From assembly GCF_017643475.1 (NCBI RefSeq), contig NZ_JAEPNI010000003.1, positions 124,001 to 188,000 of the forward strand: DNA of 64,000 bases, read 5' to 3'. Under the pieces are notes generated by a model. The model made no database searches and had not been told where the DNA came from. It was given only the letters and a program-made list of their open reading frames with translations. Position numbers and translations under genes: made by a program. This document shows positions 18,670 to 26,700 of this stretch, piece by piece. Positions within the stretch are counted from its first letter, which is position 1; the number at the start of each line of letters is the position of its first letter. Source of the DNA: Maricaulis sp. Its GTDB lineage: Bacteria > Pseudomonadota > Alphaproteobacteria > Caulobacterales > Maricaulaceae.

Positions 18670-19493
18670 CGCTTCCCAACCTCGTCTCCGCTGAGGCCGC
18701 GCTCGCTTTTTACGGCGAGGACAACACGCTGTTCCTGGACGCAACCTGGACCTATCCCGGTGGCCCGCAGCCACTTACGGACCAGGTCGTCGAAGGCGCG
18801 ATCGGCTTCGATATCGACAAGATCGCAGACGCTCATTCCAGCCTCCCTCACACCCTGCCGACAGCCGGAGATTTCGGACATCTGGTTGGCGCCCTTGGAA
18901 TCTCCACCAACACCCGCCTCGTGGTTTATGACAGGATGGGCGTTTTCACGGCTCCGCGTGTGTGGTGGATGTTCAAGACTATGGGGCACGCGAATATTAC
19001 AGTCCTCAATGGCGGTATGTCGGCCTGGATGACCGCGGGTGGACCGAGCGCTGACGCGCTGGCACGGCCTGCGGGGCCCGCCAATTACCAGGCGCAGCTG
19101 GACGATAGGCGGATCGCTTCCATTAAAGCCATGAAATCGGCCGTCGACGCGCGTGATCACAGAATACTCGATGCCCGCAGCCCGCAACGCTTCTCCGGGT
19201 CCGGTGCGGAGCCCCGCCCCGGCATGCGTCCCGGCCATATGCCCGGCGCCACCAACTTTTTTTTCGGCGAACTGATGGATGAAACCGGCGCCCTTGATGT
19301 GAACAAGCTCCCGCCCAGTTTCCTTGCCGGCGACAGCAAGCCGGTCATTACCACATGTGGTTCCGGTGTCACGGCGTGTATCCTGACGCTTGCTCTTGAG
19401 GAAAAGGGCGTGCATTCACGGGTTTATGACGGGTCGTGGTCGCAATGGGGCAGCCGCGATGACCTTCCTGTCGAAACCGGCACCGGAGCTTGA
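18657..19493 (+). CDS. sseA: 3-mercaptopyruvate sulfurtransferase
   Basis: The 278-residue protein consists of two rhodanese domains. The catalytic loop in the second is CGSGVTA (near residue 232), the six-residue signature that separates mercaptopyruvate sulfurtransferases from thiosulfate sulfurtransferases (CRKGVT). The ILDARSPQRFSG motif marks the start of the second domain. It transfers sulfur from 3-mercaptopyruvate to thiols or cyanide. It overlaps the end of cysK, and its TGA is two bases before the next ATG, so the three genes are almost certainly translationally coupled. Confidence 0.95.
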   Translation: MAELTLPNLVSAEAALAFYGEDNTLFLDATWTYPGGPQPLTDQVVEGAIGFDIDKIADAHSSLPHTLPTAGDFGHLVGALGISTNTRLVVYDRMGVFTAPRVWWMFKTMGHANITVLNGGMSAWMTAGGPSADALARPAGPANYQAQLDDRRIASIKAMKSAVDARDHRILDARSPQRFSGSGAEPRPGMRPGHMPGATNFFFGELMDETGALDVNKLPPSFLAGDSKPVITTCGSGVTACILTLALEEKGVHSRVYDGSWSQWGSRDDLPVETGTGA

Positions 19494-19495
19494 CC

Positions 19496-20653
19496 ATGAA
19501 AGACGCCACGCGCCTGACCCGCATCGGTCGGCCTGCCCATGAAACAGGTCTGGTCAATCCGGCCATCGAACGCGGCTCCACCGTTCTTGCGCCAAGCGCT
19601 GGCGAACTCTATGACGCCCCGCCCGGACGGCCGCATTATGGCCGGGTCGGTCTGGCCGCGCAGCAGGCTTTGCGTGAAGCGATTCAGGATCTGCAGGGTG
19701 GCAGCTTCTGTGCCCTGACCAGCTCAGGCCTCCAGGCCAACATCCTCTCCATCCTGACCGTGGTCGAGGCCGGCGGAACCGTGCTGGCAGCAGACAATAT
19801 CTACGGCCCCGTGCGCAGCTTCCTTCGGAATATCGCGCCGAGATATGGAATTCAGACCCGCTTCGTAGCACCTGATATCACTGACGAAATAGGCGATCAC
19901 TTGGATGGTGACGTCCAGGCGATTTTGTTGGAAAGCCCGGGTTCGCTGACCATGGAATTGCAAGACCTGGAAGCGATTGCCCGTATCGCCCAGGACAAGG
20001 GCGTCACCACGATCATCGACGACACCTGGAGCGCCGGCCTCACGCTCAAGCCGCTTGAAATCGGTATCGATCTGGCTGCGCAGGCCCTCACAAAATACGT
20101 CGCCGGGCATTCCGACGTAATGCTGGGGGCTGTCGTGGCCCGCACCGAGGCAGTTGGCCAACGACTGCAAACCACTGAACGGGGCATGGGTTTTTACGCT
20201 GCGCCGGATGACGCCTACCTGGCGGTTCGAGGGCTGCGCACGCTCGAACTTCGGATGCAGCGCAGCGCGACCAGCTCGCTTGACATAGCAGACTGGTTAT
20301 CCGCGCGCGCCGAAGTCGGTGCCATCCGTCATCCCGCCCGCAGCGATCATCCCCAACACCATCTCTTCAGGCGGGACTTCACCGGAAGCGCTGGGCTGTT
20401 TTCTTTCGAGCTTCCAGGCTGGAGCGTGGCTGACAGTGAGATATTCCTCGATGCGATGGAAATTTTCGGGATCGGATATTCCTGGGGCGGTTTTGAGAGT
20501 CTCGCCATCCATTGCGATCCGCAGATCCGTCGCTCAGCCACCGAGGCCAGACATGACGGCGCATTGATCCGCCTGGCCATTGGTATGGAGGCCCCGGAGG
20601 ATCTGATCATGGATCTTGAAAAGGGATTTGCCGCGGTTGCAGCGCACAGCTGA
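19496..20653 (+). CDS. metC: cystathionine beta-lyase (Cys/Met metabolism PLP enzyme)
   Basis: This is a 385-residue fold-type I PLP enzyme of the cystathionine lyase/synthase family. The PLP lysine lies in ALTKYVAGHSDVMLG, preceded by the IDDTWSAGL cofactor-binding aspartate segment. The N-terminal RPAHETGLVNPAIERGSTVLAP and C-terminal WGGFESLAI segments match the MetC-type branch. It likely cleaves cystathionine to homocysteine, pyruvate and ammonia. ATG 19496 follows the sseA stop by two bases, with a GGAG site inside sseA. The gene ends one base before tRNA-Arg. Confidence 0.9.
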   Translation: MKDATRLTRIGRPAHETGLVNPAIERGSTVLAPSAGELYDAPPGRPHYGRVGLAAQQALREAIQDLQGGSFCALTSSGLQANILSILTVVEAGGTVLAADNIYGPVRSFLRNIAPRYGIQTRFVAPDITDEIGDHLDGDVQAILLESPGSLTMELQDLEAIARIAQDKGVTTIIDDTWSAGLTLKPLEIGIDLAAQALTKYVAGHSDVMLGAVVARTEAVGQRLQTTERGMGFYAAPDDAYLAVRGLRTLELRMQRSATSSLDIADWLSARAEVGAIRHPARSDHPQHHLFRRDFTGSAGLFSFELPGWSVADSEIFLDAMEIFGIGYSWGGFESLAIHCDPQIRRSATEARHDGALIRLAIGMEAPEDLIMDLEKGFAAVAAHS

Positions 20654-20654
20654 G

Positions 20655-20731
20655 TGGCGCCCCCGGCAGGACTCGAACCTGCAACCATCCGCTTAGAAGG
20701 CGGGCGCTCTATCCGGTTGAGCTACGGAGGC
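20655..20731 (-). tRNA. tRNA-Arg (anticodon TCT)
   Basis: This 77-base cloverleaf has acceptor arms GCCTCCG / CGGGGGC, a GGTTCGAGTCC T-arm and an anticodon loop CTTCTAA giving TCT. The 3' CCA is encoded. It reads AGA/AGG codons and sits immediately after metC on the opposite strand. Confidence 0.96.
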
Positions 20732-20742
20732 ACATTCAGGGA

Positions 20743-21048
20743 CTAGTGAGACCAGGGCTGTTTGCGGTCCGCGGAGAAATTCTCCGCATAGGACTTCACA
20801 TAGCGCTTGGCCTGCTGTGGCTCGCTGACCTGGAAGGGAATGCCCTGGCGCTTGGCATAGGCAATCGCGTCATCCTTGTTGTCGAACTTGAGACGGACCT
20901 GGGTCTTGGTGTCTTTCGTCGAGGTCCACCCCATCAGCGGATCGGGTCTGCGCGCCATGGACGGCGTGAATTCGAGAAGCCATGTATTGAGTTTGCCGCG
21001 ACCGGATTGCATTGCATTCTTGGTCGGACGGTAGATCTTCGCAAACAT
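20743..21048 (-). CDS. ETC complex I subunit (NDUFS4-like)
   Basis: The 101-residue protein matches the ETC complex I conserved-region family (NDUFS4, the 18-kDa accessory subunit of NADH:ubiquinone oxidoreductase). Recognisable parts are KIYRPTKNAMQSGRGK, WLLEF, LMGWTSTKDTKTQVRLKF and the C-terminal YAENFSADRK. The subunit is found in alphaproteobacteria and mitochondria. It is located between two tRNA genes on the same strand and has no nuo genes nearby, the usual orphan arrangement. Confidence 0.93.
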   Translation of the reverse strand: MFAKIYRPTKNAMQSGRGKLNTWLLEFTPSMARRPDPLMGWTSTKDTKTQVRLKFDNKDDAIAYAKRQGIPFQVSEPQQAKRYVKSYAENFSADRKQPWSH

Positions 21049-21078
21049 TCAGCTCTCCCCTCGGACGGGTTCCGACAA

Positions 21079-21155
21079 TGGTCGGGGCGGCAAGATTCGA
21101 ACTTGCGACCCCCTGGTCCCAAACCAGGTGCGCTACCAGACTGCGCTACGCCCCG
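21079..21155 (-). tRNA. tRNA-Pro (anticodon TGG)
   Basis: This 77-base tRNA has acceptor arms CGGGGCG / CGCCCCG, T-arm with TTCGAAT, and an anticodon stem CCTGG/CCAGG around TTTGGGA, giving TGG. The CCA end is encoded. A second proline tRNA with GGG anticodon is at 39.2 kb. Confidence 0.96.
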
Positions 21156-21194
21156 TTATTGCCCTTATGTAAGCGGTCGGCTCTTAAGGCAAGC

Positions 21195-21749
21195 CTACTG
21201 AGTGTCAGAAACCGTTTCCTCTGCAGTCTCGGTTTCGGCAGCCTCGTCAACAGCTTCTTCAGCGATCGTTTCAGTGTTGTCGAAGAAGCGGTGTCGAACG
21301 ATGTCGCCCGGACGGATTTCCAGATCAACCGTGCGACCGGCTGCCAGTTCGAGCACGCCTGCGACATCCGTGTCAGCACTCAGACTGCGGCGCGATTGCG
21401 GCTGGGCATAGGCGATGATCTTCTCGATCACGCCATCTTCGTCAACGTAGACGATATCCAGGGCAATGAGTGTGTTTTCCATCCACATGGACGCCGGACG
21501 AACCGGATCATAGCGGAACAGCATGCCTGCGCCCGGATCCAGCGTCTCTCGCCACATCAGGCCACGCTGCATCTGTTCCGGCGTTTCGGCCAGTTCGACC
21601 ACAAATTCGTGCTCGTTTTCAGCAGTGGCGATGATGACGCTCTCAGGGCCGCCAAATTCTATGACGGTGTCCTGGGCGGACGGATCAACCTGTGCGGCAG
21701 CAGCGCCAGCAAAGGCCGAGACAAGAAGGGATGAGATCAGAATGCGCAT
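21195..21749 (-). CDS. DUF192 domain-containing exported protein
   Basis: The 184-residue protein starts with a signal peptide (MRILISSLLVSAFAGAAAAQ). The DUF192 domain follows: ETPEQMQRGLMWRETL, the GMLFRYDPV turn, SMWMENTLIALDIVYVDEDG and VLELAAGRTVDL. The last 25 residues are an acidic Glu/Thr-rich tail outside the domain. DUF192 is a small beta-rich extracytoplasmic domain with no settled function. ATG 21749 was chosen because the signal sequence begins there. In alphaproteobacteria it is often adjacent to a cold-shock gene, as here. Confidence 0.9.
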   Translation of the reverse strand: MRILISSLLVSAFAGAAAAQVDPSAQDTVIEFGGPESVIIATAENEHEFVVELAETPEQMQRGLMWRETLDPGAGMLFRYDPVRPASMWMENTLIALDIVYVDEDGVIEKIIAYAQPQSRRSLSADTDVAGVLELAAGRTVDLEIRPGDIVRHRFFDNTETIAEEAVDEAAETETAEETVSDTQ

Positions 21750-21826
21750 GGTCGGCACGCTATCCGGGCTTACCGGCCAACGCAATCATTCGATGCGCGC
21801 AATTCACCGCGCATTGCAGCAAAAGA

Positions 21827-22351
21827 TCAGGCGTGTGCCACGTTTTTGATTTCCGCCGCCAAAGCGCCCTTCGGCCCTTCTACGCAACGGACCTGCAGAC
21901 TCTCACCCGGCTGGACCTCGTCTAGACCTGCCCGTCGCAGCGTCGCCGCGTGCAGGAAGACATCCCCCTCAACCTCGTCACAGGTGACGAAGCCATATCC
22001 ACGCAGCGCATCAAACCATTTGACTACAGCATTGCAGAAAGGAGCTGAGGACGCGGTGCCGGGATGAAAACGTCGTGGACGAACCGGAGCTTCGGCGTCG
22101 CCTCCCGTCATTTCGACAATCTCGATCGCCTGGCGCCCTTTGGCACCCTTGACCGCTTTGCAAACAATTGTCGCATTGGGAAGAGCCGGACCTTGTCCGT
22201 ATCGTCGGAGACAACTCGCATGGAGCAGGATATCGCCCTGCCCGTCTACCGCATCAATGAAACCATAACCGCGCGCCGGATCATACCATTTCACGCGACC
22301 CTCGAGACGAAGCACTTCCGCGTCGTCGAAAACTTCATGAGCTAGAACCAT
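21827..22351 (-). CDS. tandem cold-shock-domain protein
   Basis: The 174-residue protein carries two cold-shock domains. The first (about 15-80) has [15 protein letters not shown] and [13 protein letters not shown]; the second (about 106-172) has [15 protein letters not shown] and [13 protein letters not shown]. These are RNP1-like and RNP2-like single-stranded nucleic-acid binding motifs. Alphaproteobacteria such as Caulobacter have such double-CSD proteins, some induced in stationary phase. The start has no strong ribosome site, and a 393-bp AT-rich region precedes it, so a long regulated leader is plausible. Confidence 0.93.
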   Translation of the reverse strand: MVLAHEVFDDAEVLRLEGRVKWYDPARGYGFIDAVDGQGDILLHASCLRRYGQGPALPNATIVCKAVKGAKGRQAIEIVEMTGGDAEAPVRPRRFHPGTASSAPFCNAVVKWFDALRGYGFVTCDEVEGDVFLHAATLRRAGLDEVQPGESLQVRCVEGPKGALAAEIKNVAHA

Positions 22352-22744
22352 AACTTTTTGCTCGCTTAGACAACCCTCGAGCGAATAGTTCTACACAATT
22401 TCAAATGTTAAGAGAAGGTGAATCACCCATTCTGTTGCATTTTGCATCCGCTACATATAGAGACTGAGAGCCATTCTCAGCACCATTAACACAATATGTG
22501 GTGAGTGAGCACTGTTCACCCCCCTATAAGGTGCGAGTTGCATGAACTTTCGGTCATCTGCTTTTTTCTCCTCTCAGGCGAGTGATTTCTGTGGAAAAGT
22601 CACACCGTGGGGAGGCGCGTTCGTTAATTTTCACCTTTTCGGCGAGTGTAGAACGCAAATTTTGCACCTGCGAGGGTATGTAATCCAGGCGATTGTATCG
22701 CTAACGCGAATCGAAGCTTGCAGAAGAATCGCTCTCTATTCGCT
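22352..22744. other. AT-rich non-coding region upstream of cold-shock gene
   Basis: These 393 bp separate the cold-shock gene from the 3' end of the queD-like gene, both on the minus strand. I see no convincing gene: a plus-strand reading frame (22542-22808) has no homology I recognise and runs into queD. A perfect six-base stem (CTGAGA/TCTCAG, 22464-22480) is present. The region most likely holds the cold-shock promoter and a long 5' leader. Confidence 0.5.
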
Positions 22745-23245
22745 TCAGAGGTTATTTCTCAGCCTGTCTGCTTCAATCAGTCGAACCTGTGCTTCGGTGG
22801 ATCGGTAAATTCCACTATTGGAGCCGTGTTCTGAACACTCCACCGACTCAACCCAGCATCGACCTTTGGTCAAGGTCTGCACGATCTCATTGGCCTTGTG
22901 GAAGGTCATTTCTGCGACGCGCTCACAACTCGTGCCCTCAACCACCCGAACTCTCGCAATGCCGCGTTCGCCCAGCGCGACCAGCGCTTCGCGTTCCGGA
23001 TCATCCTTTGCGACCAGAAGCGTGTGATCGAACATTTCATGCAGCCAGTCGCGGATCTGCCCGAAACCACCCTTCCCGAAATCCAGCACCCAGCCCCGCT
23101 TGTCCAGCTGCTCTGCAGCGAACACGAAATGGAAGCCGAATGAATAGCCGTGCAGCAAGTGACAATCGCTCTCCGCAGCCCACTGCCGGGACGTGCAGGA
23201 CAGCCCGCGTTCATTGCCGTAGGTCTTGGTCGAAAGATGCGCCAT
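22745..23245 (-). CDS. queD: 6-carboxytetrahydropterin synthase-like protein (QueD family) with altered zinc site
   Basis: The 166-residue protein aligns with the 6-pyruvoyl-/6-carboxytetrahydropterin synthase family: CHLLHGYSF for C..LHGHSF, GWVLDFGKG for GWVxDFxxL, FDHTLLV for LDHxxLN, and EHGSNSGIYR at the end. Two of the three zinc-binding histidines look replaced. The AAHRL segment reads TSRQW, and the second His of LHGH is Tyr. The catalytic Cys and the DH pair remain. Canonical QueD makes the preQ0 precursor for queuosine; whether this protein does is uncertain. It is followed downstream by the long leader of the cold-shock gene. Confidence 0.72.
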   Translation of the reverse strand: MAHLSTKTYGNERGLSCTSRQWAAESDCHLLHGYSFGFHFVFAAEQLDKRGWVLDFGKGGFGQIRDWLHEMFDHTLLVAKDDPEREALVALGERGIARVRVVEGTSCERVAEMTFHKANEIVQTLTKGRCWVESVECSEHGSNSGIYRSTEAQVRLIEADRLRNNL

Positions 23246-23336
23246 GGTCGTGATCCGATTGCAAAGCCCTCACCCTGTGGGTTCAACACAGGGGCAGGTC
23301 TGAATATCAGGCATGGAGGGGTAAAATCCACATCGT

Positions 23337-23411
23337 TGGCACTCCCTAGGGGAATCGAACCCCTCTTTCCAGGTTGAAAACCTGGCGTCCTAACCGATAG
23401 ACGAAGGGAGC
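23337..23411 (-). tRNA. tRNA-Glu (anticodon TTC)
   Basis: This 75-base tRNA has acceptor arms GCTCCCT / AGGGAGT (one terminal G-U), an anticodon stem CCAGG/CCTGG around the loop with TTC, and the T-arm GGTTCGATTCC. The CCA end is encoded. It lies between queD-like and recJ. Confidence 0.95.
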
Positions 23412-23479
23412 GCAGCGATGTGAGAGCGGTCGTATAAAAAAGCTTGGACCGGGTTGCAAGCACCTTCTGCTGAAAAACC

Positions 23480-25294
23480 TCAGCTTAATGCAGCAGCCAT
23501 GTCCTCGACCTGCAGCTGGACCGTTTTGCGGCCCTGCCATTCATTTATCTTAACACGGCCCAGCACGTGCCAAAACCCGTCTCCTGCCGCCAGAAGTGTC
23601 TCTCCCAGGGGATTGTCTGCGCAACGAAAGCATATGGCCTGCACCTGGGTACCGTCCGCCGCCGTGAAGCTGGCGCGCACATGATCCGTGCCCACACGCT
23701 TGGCGAAGGAGACACGCAGCTCCGGAACGACAACCCGCGGCTCCGGATTGCCCTGCCCGAAGGGAGCCAGGCTGGCAATATGTTCGACAAGGTCCAGCGA
23801 GACGCCACTGGCAGAGACCAGTGTGTCCACCCTCAGCCTGCGTGCCTCGTGCGCCTGCGCCAGCTCGGGGGCAAGGCGGTCGTCGAGGAAACTCACCAGC
23901 GCGTTGATCGCATCAGCTTCCACACTCAAACCACCGGCCATGGCGTGACCACCGCCTGCCAGCAACAGGCCGGCCTCGCGCGCTGCTGCAATGGCACCGC
24001 CCAGATTGACCCCCTCTACAGATCGCCCAGACCCCTTGCCAAGGGCTGGCGAGCTGGAGCGATCAATGCCTATAACGATCGCAGGCTTGTCGAAACGCTC
24101 CTTGATGCGCCCCGCAACCACCCCAATCACGCCAGGGTGCCAGCCATCCCCGGCCGCAACTAGAATCGAGCGGGCAGCCGCCTGCCCTTGGACCTGGGCC
24201 ATGGCTTCGTCGAGCACACGCGATTCGATTTCCCTGCGCTCTCGATTGAACCGGTCGAGTTCAGCGGCGATACCGGCGAGGTCATCTTCATCTGTGCCGG
24301 AAAGCAGCCGAGTGCCCAGCTGTGACTGTCCGACCCGACCACCGGCATTGATCCGCGGCCCGAGAACAAAACCCGCATGATAGGTACTGGCCTCGCCTTC
24401 GACGGAGGCGATATCCGCAAGCGCTTTCAGGCCCGGGCGCTTCCATCCACTCATCACCTTGAGCCCCTGCGCGACCAGGGCACGATTGATGCCATGCAAG
24501 GGCACCACATCACATATCGTGCCCAGTGCCGCCAGATCCAGGAAGGAGAGAACATCGGGCTCGTCCCGCCCCTCGAATGCCCCGCGTCGACGTCCCTCGC
24601 GGTTCAGGGCGGCGAGCAGGACAAAACACACACCTGCTGCAGCCAGGTGGCCACAGCCAGACGTGTCATCGGGCCGGTTCGGGTTGATGAGTGCATCGGC
24701 GGGCGGGAAACGCTCATCCATCAAATGGTGATCCACCACGATCACCGACAGGCCCATGGCGGCAGCCGCTTCGAGCGGCGCATGTGCAGCGGCACCACAG
24801 TCGACCGTGATAACAAGCTCTACGCCCTGATCCTGCAAGCGCTGGAAGGCCTCGGTGTTGGGGCCATATCCCTCGTCGACACGGTCTGGAACGTAAAAGC
24901 TCCACGCCTGGTCCACGGCGCGAGCCCAGCCAAGTAATTGCGAGGCAGAAGTCGCCCCGTCCACATCATAGTCAGCGAACACCGCAACCCGGGTCCCGCT
25001 CTCAATAGCGTCCCAAATCAGCGCCGCGGCCTCATCCATGTCCCTGAAGGAGCTTGGGTCGGGAAAACTGTCTTTCAGTCGGGGATTGAGATAGCCGGCA
25101 ACATCGCTCGCCTCATGCCCCCTGCCCGCCAGGATGCGCGCCAGCAACTCCGGTAGGCGGTGCTGGCGCACGATCGTGCTGACTGTCTCGTCACTGGCAT
25201 TGTACCCATACCAAGACTTGCCGAGCACGGACCGCTCGACACCCAGGACGGCACCGCCAGAATGAGAGGTTTCGTCCCGGTGCGTCTTTTCCAT
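23480..25294 (-). CDS. recJ: single-stranded-DNA-specific exonuclease RecJ
   Basis: The 604-residue 5'-3' exonuclease of the DHH phosphoesterase superfamily has motif I ADYDVDGATS, VITVDCG, the VVDHH motif III, and the DHHA1 segment with GGGHAMAGG near residue 470. An OB domain follows at the C-terminus. RecJ acts in recombination, mismatch and base-excision repair. It starts two bases after the glpX stop on the same strand, consistent with the frequent glpX-recJ pairing in alphaproteobacteria. Confidence 0.97.
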   Translation of the reverse strand: MEKTHRDETSHSGGAVLGVERSVLGKSWYGYNASDETVSTIVRQHRLPELLARILAGRGHEASDVAGYLNPRLKDSFPDPSSFRDMDEAAALIWDAIESGTRVAVFADYDVDGATSASQLLGWARAVDQAWSFYVPDRVDEGYGPNTEAFQRLQDQGVELVITVDCGAAAHAPLEAAAAMGLSVIVVDHHLMDERFPPADALINPNRPDDTSGCGHLAAAGVCFVLLAALNREGRRRGAFEGRDEPDVLSFLDLAALGTICDVVPLHGINRALVAQGLKVMSGWKRPGLKALADIASVEGEASTYHAGFVLGPRINAGGRVGQSQLGTRLLSGTDEDDLAGIAAELDRFNRERREIESRVLDEAMAQVQGQAAARSILVAAGDGWHPGVIGVVAGRIKERFDKPAIVIGIDRSSSPALGKGSGRSVEGVNLGGAIAAAREAGLLLAGGGHAMAGGLSVEADAINALVSFLDDRLAPELAQAHEARRLRVDTLVSASGVSLDLVEHIASLAPFGQGNPEPRVVVPELRVSFAKRVGTDHVRASFTAADGTQVQAICFRCADNPLGETLLAAGDGFWHVLGRVKINEWQGRKTVQLQVEDMAAALS

Positions 25295-25296
25295 GC

Positions 25297-26250
25297 CTAA
25301 AGCGGCAGGTCGGTGCGGATACGGCGGACGGAATGGTCGGCAGAATCAAGGACGAGTGTCTCGGAAGAAACAATACCGCCGGACTTGCTGACACCTTTCA
25401 CGAGGTCGCCGTCCGTCACACCGGTTGCCACGAACAGGCAATGGCTCGCAGCCAGTTCGGACAGATCGTACTTGCGATCAAAATCGGTGACACCGACACG
25501 CTCGGCTCGCGCGCGCTCCTCATCATTGCGGAAGACCAGGCGCGCCTGCATTTGACCGCCGATGGAGCGAAGCGCCGACGCCGCGAGCACCCCTTCAGGA
25601 GCGCCGCCCTGGCCGATATACATATCGACATTGGTACCCAGCCCGGCCGCTCCCATGGCGCCGGCGACATCACCATCCGGGATCATGCGAACGCGACCAC
25701 CGACGGATTTCACACCGTCAACAATATACTGGTGACGCGGACGCTCGAGAATACAGACCGTGATTTCGCTGGGATCAACACCCTTGGCCTTGGCCAGAGC
25801 GAGAACATTGTCTTCGGGCTTCGCATCCAGATCGACAACTCCGGCCGGTAGACCCGGACCAACAGCGATCTTGTCCATATAGGTATCCGGCGCATGCAAC
25901 AGCCCCCCGCGAAGGCTTAGTGACAGCACAGCCAGCGCGTTCGGCATGTTCTTAGCCGTCAGCGAAGTTCCCTCCAACGGGTCGAGCGCGATATCGATCT
26001 CCGGGCCTTCACCTGTGCCGACTTCCTCACCGATAAAGAGCATGGGCGCCTCGTCACGCTCGCCCTCGCCGATCACGATGCGGCCTTTCATGGCCATCGC
26101 ATTAAGACCCGTACGGAGCGCGTCTACGGCAGCCTGATCAGCACTTTCCTTTTCGCCACGACCAATCCAGTCGTACGCGGCCCGGGCTGCGGCTTCTGCG
26201 GCCTTGACCGCATCCATTGCAAGATTGCTCAGCGCCTTGGTGTCGCTCAT
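25297..26250 (-). CDS. glpX: fructose-1,6-bisphosphatase class II
   Basis: The 317-residue enzyme is GlpX-type: KGRIVIGEGERDEAPMLFIGEEVG, then DPLEGTSLTAKNMPNALAVL (metal-binding DPxEGT) and GQGGAPEGVLAASALRSIGGQ. It dephosphorylates fructose-1,6-bisphosphate in gluconeogenesis. AGGAG precedes the ATG at 26250. recJ follows with two bases between. The homoserine dehydrogenase gene commonly found upstream of glpX in this class is absent; a small lipoprotein gene lies there instead. Confidence 0.97.
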   Translation of the reverse strand: MSDTKALSNLAMDAVKAAEAAARAAYDWIGRGEKESADQAAVDALRTGLNAMAMKGRIVIGEGERDEAPMLFIGEEVGTGEGPEIDIALDPLEGTSLTAKNMPNALAVLSLSLRGGLLHAPDTYMDKIAVGPGLPAGVVDLDAKPEDNVLALAKAKGVDPSEITVCILERPRHQYIVDGVKSVGGRVRMIPDGDVAGAMGAAGLGTNVDMYIGQGGAPEGVLAASALRSIGGQMQARLVFRNDEERARAERVGVTDFDRKYDLSELAASHCLFVATGVTDGDLVKGVSKSGGIVSSETLVLDSADHSVRRIRTDLPL

Positions 26251-26293
26251 TCTCTAAGTCTCCTGCCCCGGGTCGCGCCGGGATGTCCGAGTG

Positions 26294-26617
26294 TTATTGC
26301 GGCGGAGAGGTCCGTTCCCGGCCCGCCTCGATGAAGTCTTCCGTGCTCAGCCTGTCATCCCCGTCCAGCGCGCGGGCCTGCTCCAGCAGTTCCTCGCGCT
26401 TTTCGAGCACTTCATTCATCTGAGCTTCGTTCTCATACCGAATGCTGTTATCAGCTCTTGTTGCGTTAACGCTAACAGGGGTTTCGGAGGATGCAAGGTA
26501 TTCCGCACGTCTTTCTGTAATCCAGTCAGGCTCCTCCACACGTGCCTGCGGCATTTCAACAGACGCACACGCAGAGCAGGCAAGACAAAAAAACAGGATA
26601 CCTATTAGGCGGTTCAT
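26294..26617 (-). CDS. small predicted lipoprotein
   Basis: The 107-residue product starts at ATG 26617 behind GAGGAG. Its N-terminus MNRLIGILFFCLACSACASV looks like a lipoprotein signal with candidate acylation cysteines at 14 or 17. The rest is hydrophilic and charged: an ERRAEYLASSETP segment and a helical EKREELLEQARAL stretch (about 70-82). I do not recognise a family. It sits 43 bp upstream of glpX on the same strand and is divergent from the PHA synthase gene. Confidence 0.6.
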   Translation of the reverse strand: MNRLIGILFFCLACSACASVEMPQARVEEPDWITERRAEYLASSETPVSVNATRADNSIRYENEAQMNEVLEKREELLEQARALDGDDRLSTEDFIEAGRERTSPPQ

Positions 26618-26700
26618 GATATCTCCTCGCGCAGGACGCGCTTGTGATCTTCTATACCGTCTCTCGCCCATGTTCCAATCCCCGATCTCAAGGATTTCCC

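Noticed and set aside
22542-22808. 88-codon plus-strand frame in the intergenic region before queD
   Set aside because: It has no ribosome site, no recognisable similarity, and runs into the 3' end of queD-like on the other strand.
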